From contig JAKAZN010000115.1 of assembly GCA_021815835.1 (NCBI GenBank), forward strand, positions 1 to 6,447: DNA of 6,447 nucleotides, read 5' to 3'. This DNA comes from Pseudomonadota bacterium. Its GTDB lineage: Bacteria > Pseudomonadota > Alphaproteobacteria > Acetobacterales > Acetobacteraceae. The notes under the pieces were generated by a model. That model searched no databases. It had not been told where the DNA came from and was given only the letters and a program-made list of their open reading frames with translations. Position numbers and translations under genes: made by a program. Shown here in pieces: positions 6,201 to 6,447 of the stretch. The first letter of the stretch is position 1. Each line of letters starts with the position of its first letter.

Positions 6201-6236
6201 CGGGTGGGCCGCACCCGGCGCGCCCCGCGCGCCGGG
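6201..6236 (-). repeat. Two mutually exclusive GC hairpins in the presumed mct leader
   Basis: A 9-bp stem (CCCGGCGCG 6214-6222 with CGCGCCGGG 6228-6236, 5-base loop) shares its CCCG bases with a second 6-bp stem (CGGGTG 6201-6206 with CACCCG 6212-6217). Only one can form at a time. No T-run follows on the - strand, so a classical attenuator is not shown. Chance is a real possibility at this GC content. Confidence 0.25.
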
Positions 6237-6341
6237 CTGTCGCGCACGGCGTAGCGAGGTGGGGCCCGTCGCTTCGGTCATGTTCCAGTTTGAATCCCTG
6301 CAACGGGCGGCTTTCGGCGTTGCGGCGGAGATTACCGTTTT

Positions 6342-6358
6342 GATATCGTAACGATATC
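6342..6358. promoter_or_regulatory. Perfect 17-base palindrome, probable operator of mct-mcd
   Basis: GATATCGT (6342-6349), one central A, then ACGATATC (6351-6358) make a perfect 8+1+8 dyad in the only AT-leaning patch upstream of mct, about 206 bases before its start. Size and symmetry are what a dimeric helix-turn-helix repressor would bind (GntR-, MarR- or TetR-type; the family cannot be told). A CGATATC half-site recurs at 6404-6410, exactly 52 bases from the copy at 6352-6358, close to five helical turns. I cannot assign a -35/-10 pair with confidence; TAATCT on the - strand (6334-6329) is a possible -10. No regulator gene is in the window. Confidence 0.5.
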
Positions 6359-6390
6359 GACACGCGAACACCGGGCGCGGCCTAGCGGGC

Positions 6391-6415
6391 AAAAAGCGGC
6401 GGGCGATATCCCCGC
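6391..6415 (-). terminator. Weak rho-independent terminator candidate on the - strand
   Basis: Read on the - strand, a 5-bp stem (GCGGG from 6415 to 6411, CCCGC from 6403 to 6399) with a 7-base loop is followed after 3 bases by five T (6395-6391). It could end a - strand gene lying beyond the right edge, which would leave the palindrome and mct-mcd as a separate transcription unit. The stem is short and only part of the context is visible. Confidence 0.3.
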
Positions 6416-6447
6416 GGACCATAGTCCCGGGTTGCGGCGGCTTCGGA

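Larger units (their letters stand above)
6137..6447. other. Intergenic region upstream of mct, no convincing gene
   Basis: These 311 bases contain only short frames with low-complexity Arg/Pro/Ala translations typical of GC-rich non-coding DNA. They hold the inverted repeats, palindrome and terminator-like hairpin listed separately, and probably the mct-mcd promoter. I see no tRNA, repeat array or mobile-element end. Confidence 0.6.

Noticed and set aside
4718..6343. 541-codon open frame on the + strand
   Set aside because: It is antisense to mct, with Arg/Pro/Gly-rich composition and no motifs. It is a shadow of the third-position GC bias.
6133..6363. 76-codon - strand frame starting with GTG and ending as ATGA on the mct start, as a leader peptide
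   Set aside because: The overlap is neat, but there is no Shine-Dalgarno, the start lies next to the palindrome, and the sequence looks like random GC-rich translation.

Overview
The window is very GC-rich and densely coded. It suggests an alphaproteobacterium: metK and trmB lie close together on one strand, an arrangement common in that class, and the methylsuccinyl-CoA dehydrogenase matches the ethylmalonyl-CoA pathway enzyme found in many Rhodobacterales, Rhizobiales and Rhodospirillales. The genus cannot be assigned from the sequence alone.

Left part (1-2245, + strand): the last 55 codons of metK (S-adenosylmethionine synthetase); a gap with two inverted repeats; an unrecognised 397-residue, Ala/Gly-rich, mostly helical protein (299-1492); then trmB (1559-2245, tRNA m7G46 methyltransferase). 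The unknown gene sits inside what is normally a compact metK-trmB housekeeping neighbourhood and looks like an accessory insertion.

Middle (2304-3215, + strand): a stand-alone short-chain dehydrogenase that closely follows the dehydrogenase domain of peroxisomal multifunctional enzyme 2, so it probably oxidises or forms (3R)-hydroxyacyl-CoA. It converges on the next gene with only 3 bases between the stop codons.

Right part (3219-6136, - strand): a two-gene operon with a 4-base ATGA overlap. The promoter-proximal gene encodes a class III CoA-transferase that I recognise as 2-methylfumaryl-CoA isomerase (mesaconyl-CoA C1-C4 CoA transferase, Mct), known from the Chloroflexus 3-hydroxypropionate bicycle. 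The second encodes an N-terminally extended acyl-CoA dehydrogenase that I recognise as (2S)-methylsuccinyl-CoA dehydrogenase (Mcd), known from the ethylmalonyl-CoA pathway. Together they would turn methylsuccinyl-CoA into mesaconyl-C1-CoA and then mesaconyl-C4-CoA. With a mesaconyl-C4-CoA hydratase and a citramalyl-CoA lyase encoded elsewhere, this would give acetyl-CoA plus pyruvate. That would let the cell convert acetyl-CoA and CO2 to pyruvate through a hybrid of two known pathways, without releasing glyoxylate. This is the most interesting point in the window.

Right edge (6137-6447): 311 bases with no convincing gene. They hold a perfect 17-base palindrome (probable operator), a weak terminator-like hairpin with a T-run on the - strand, and several GC-rich inverted repeats in the presumed mct leader.
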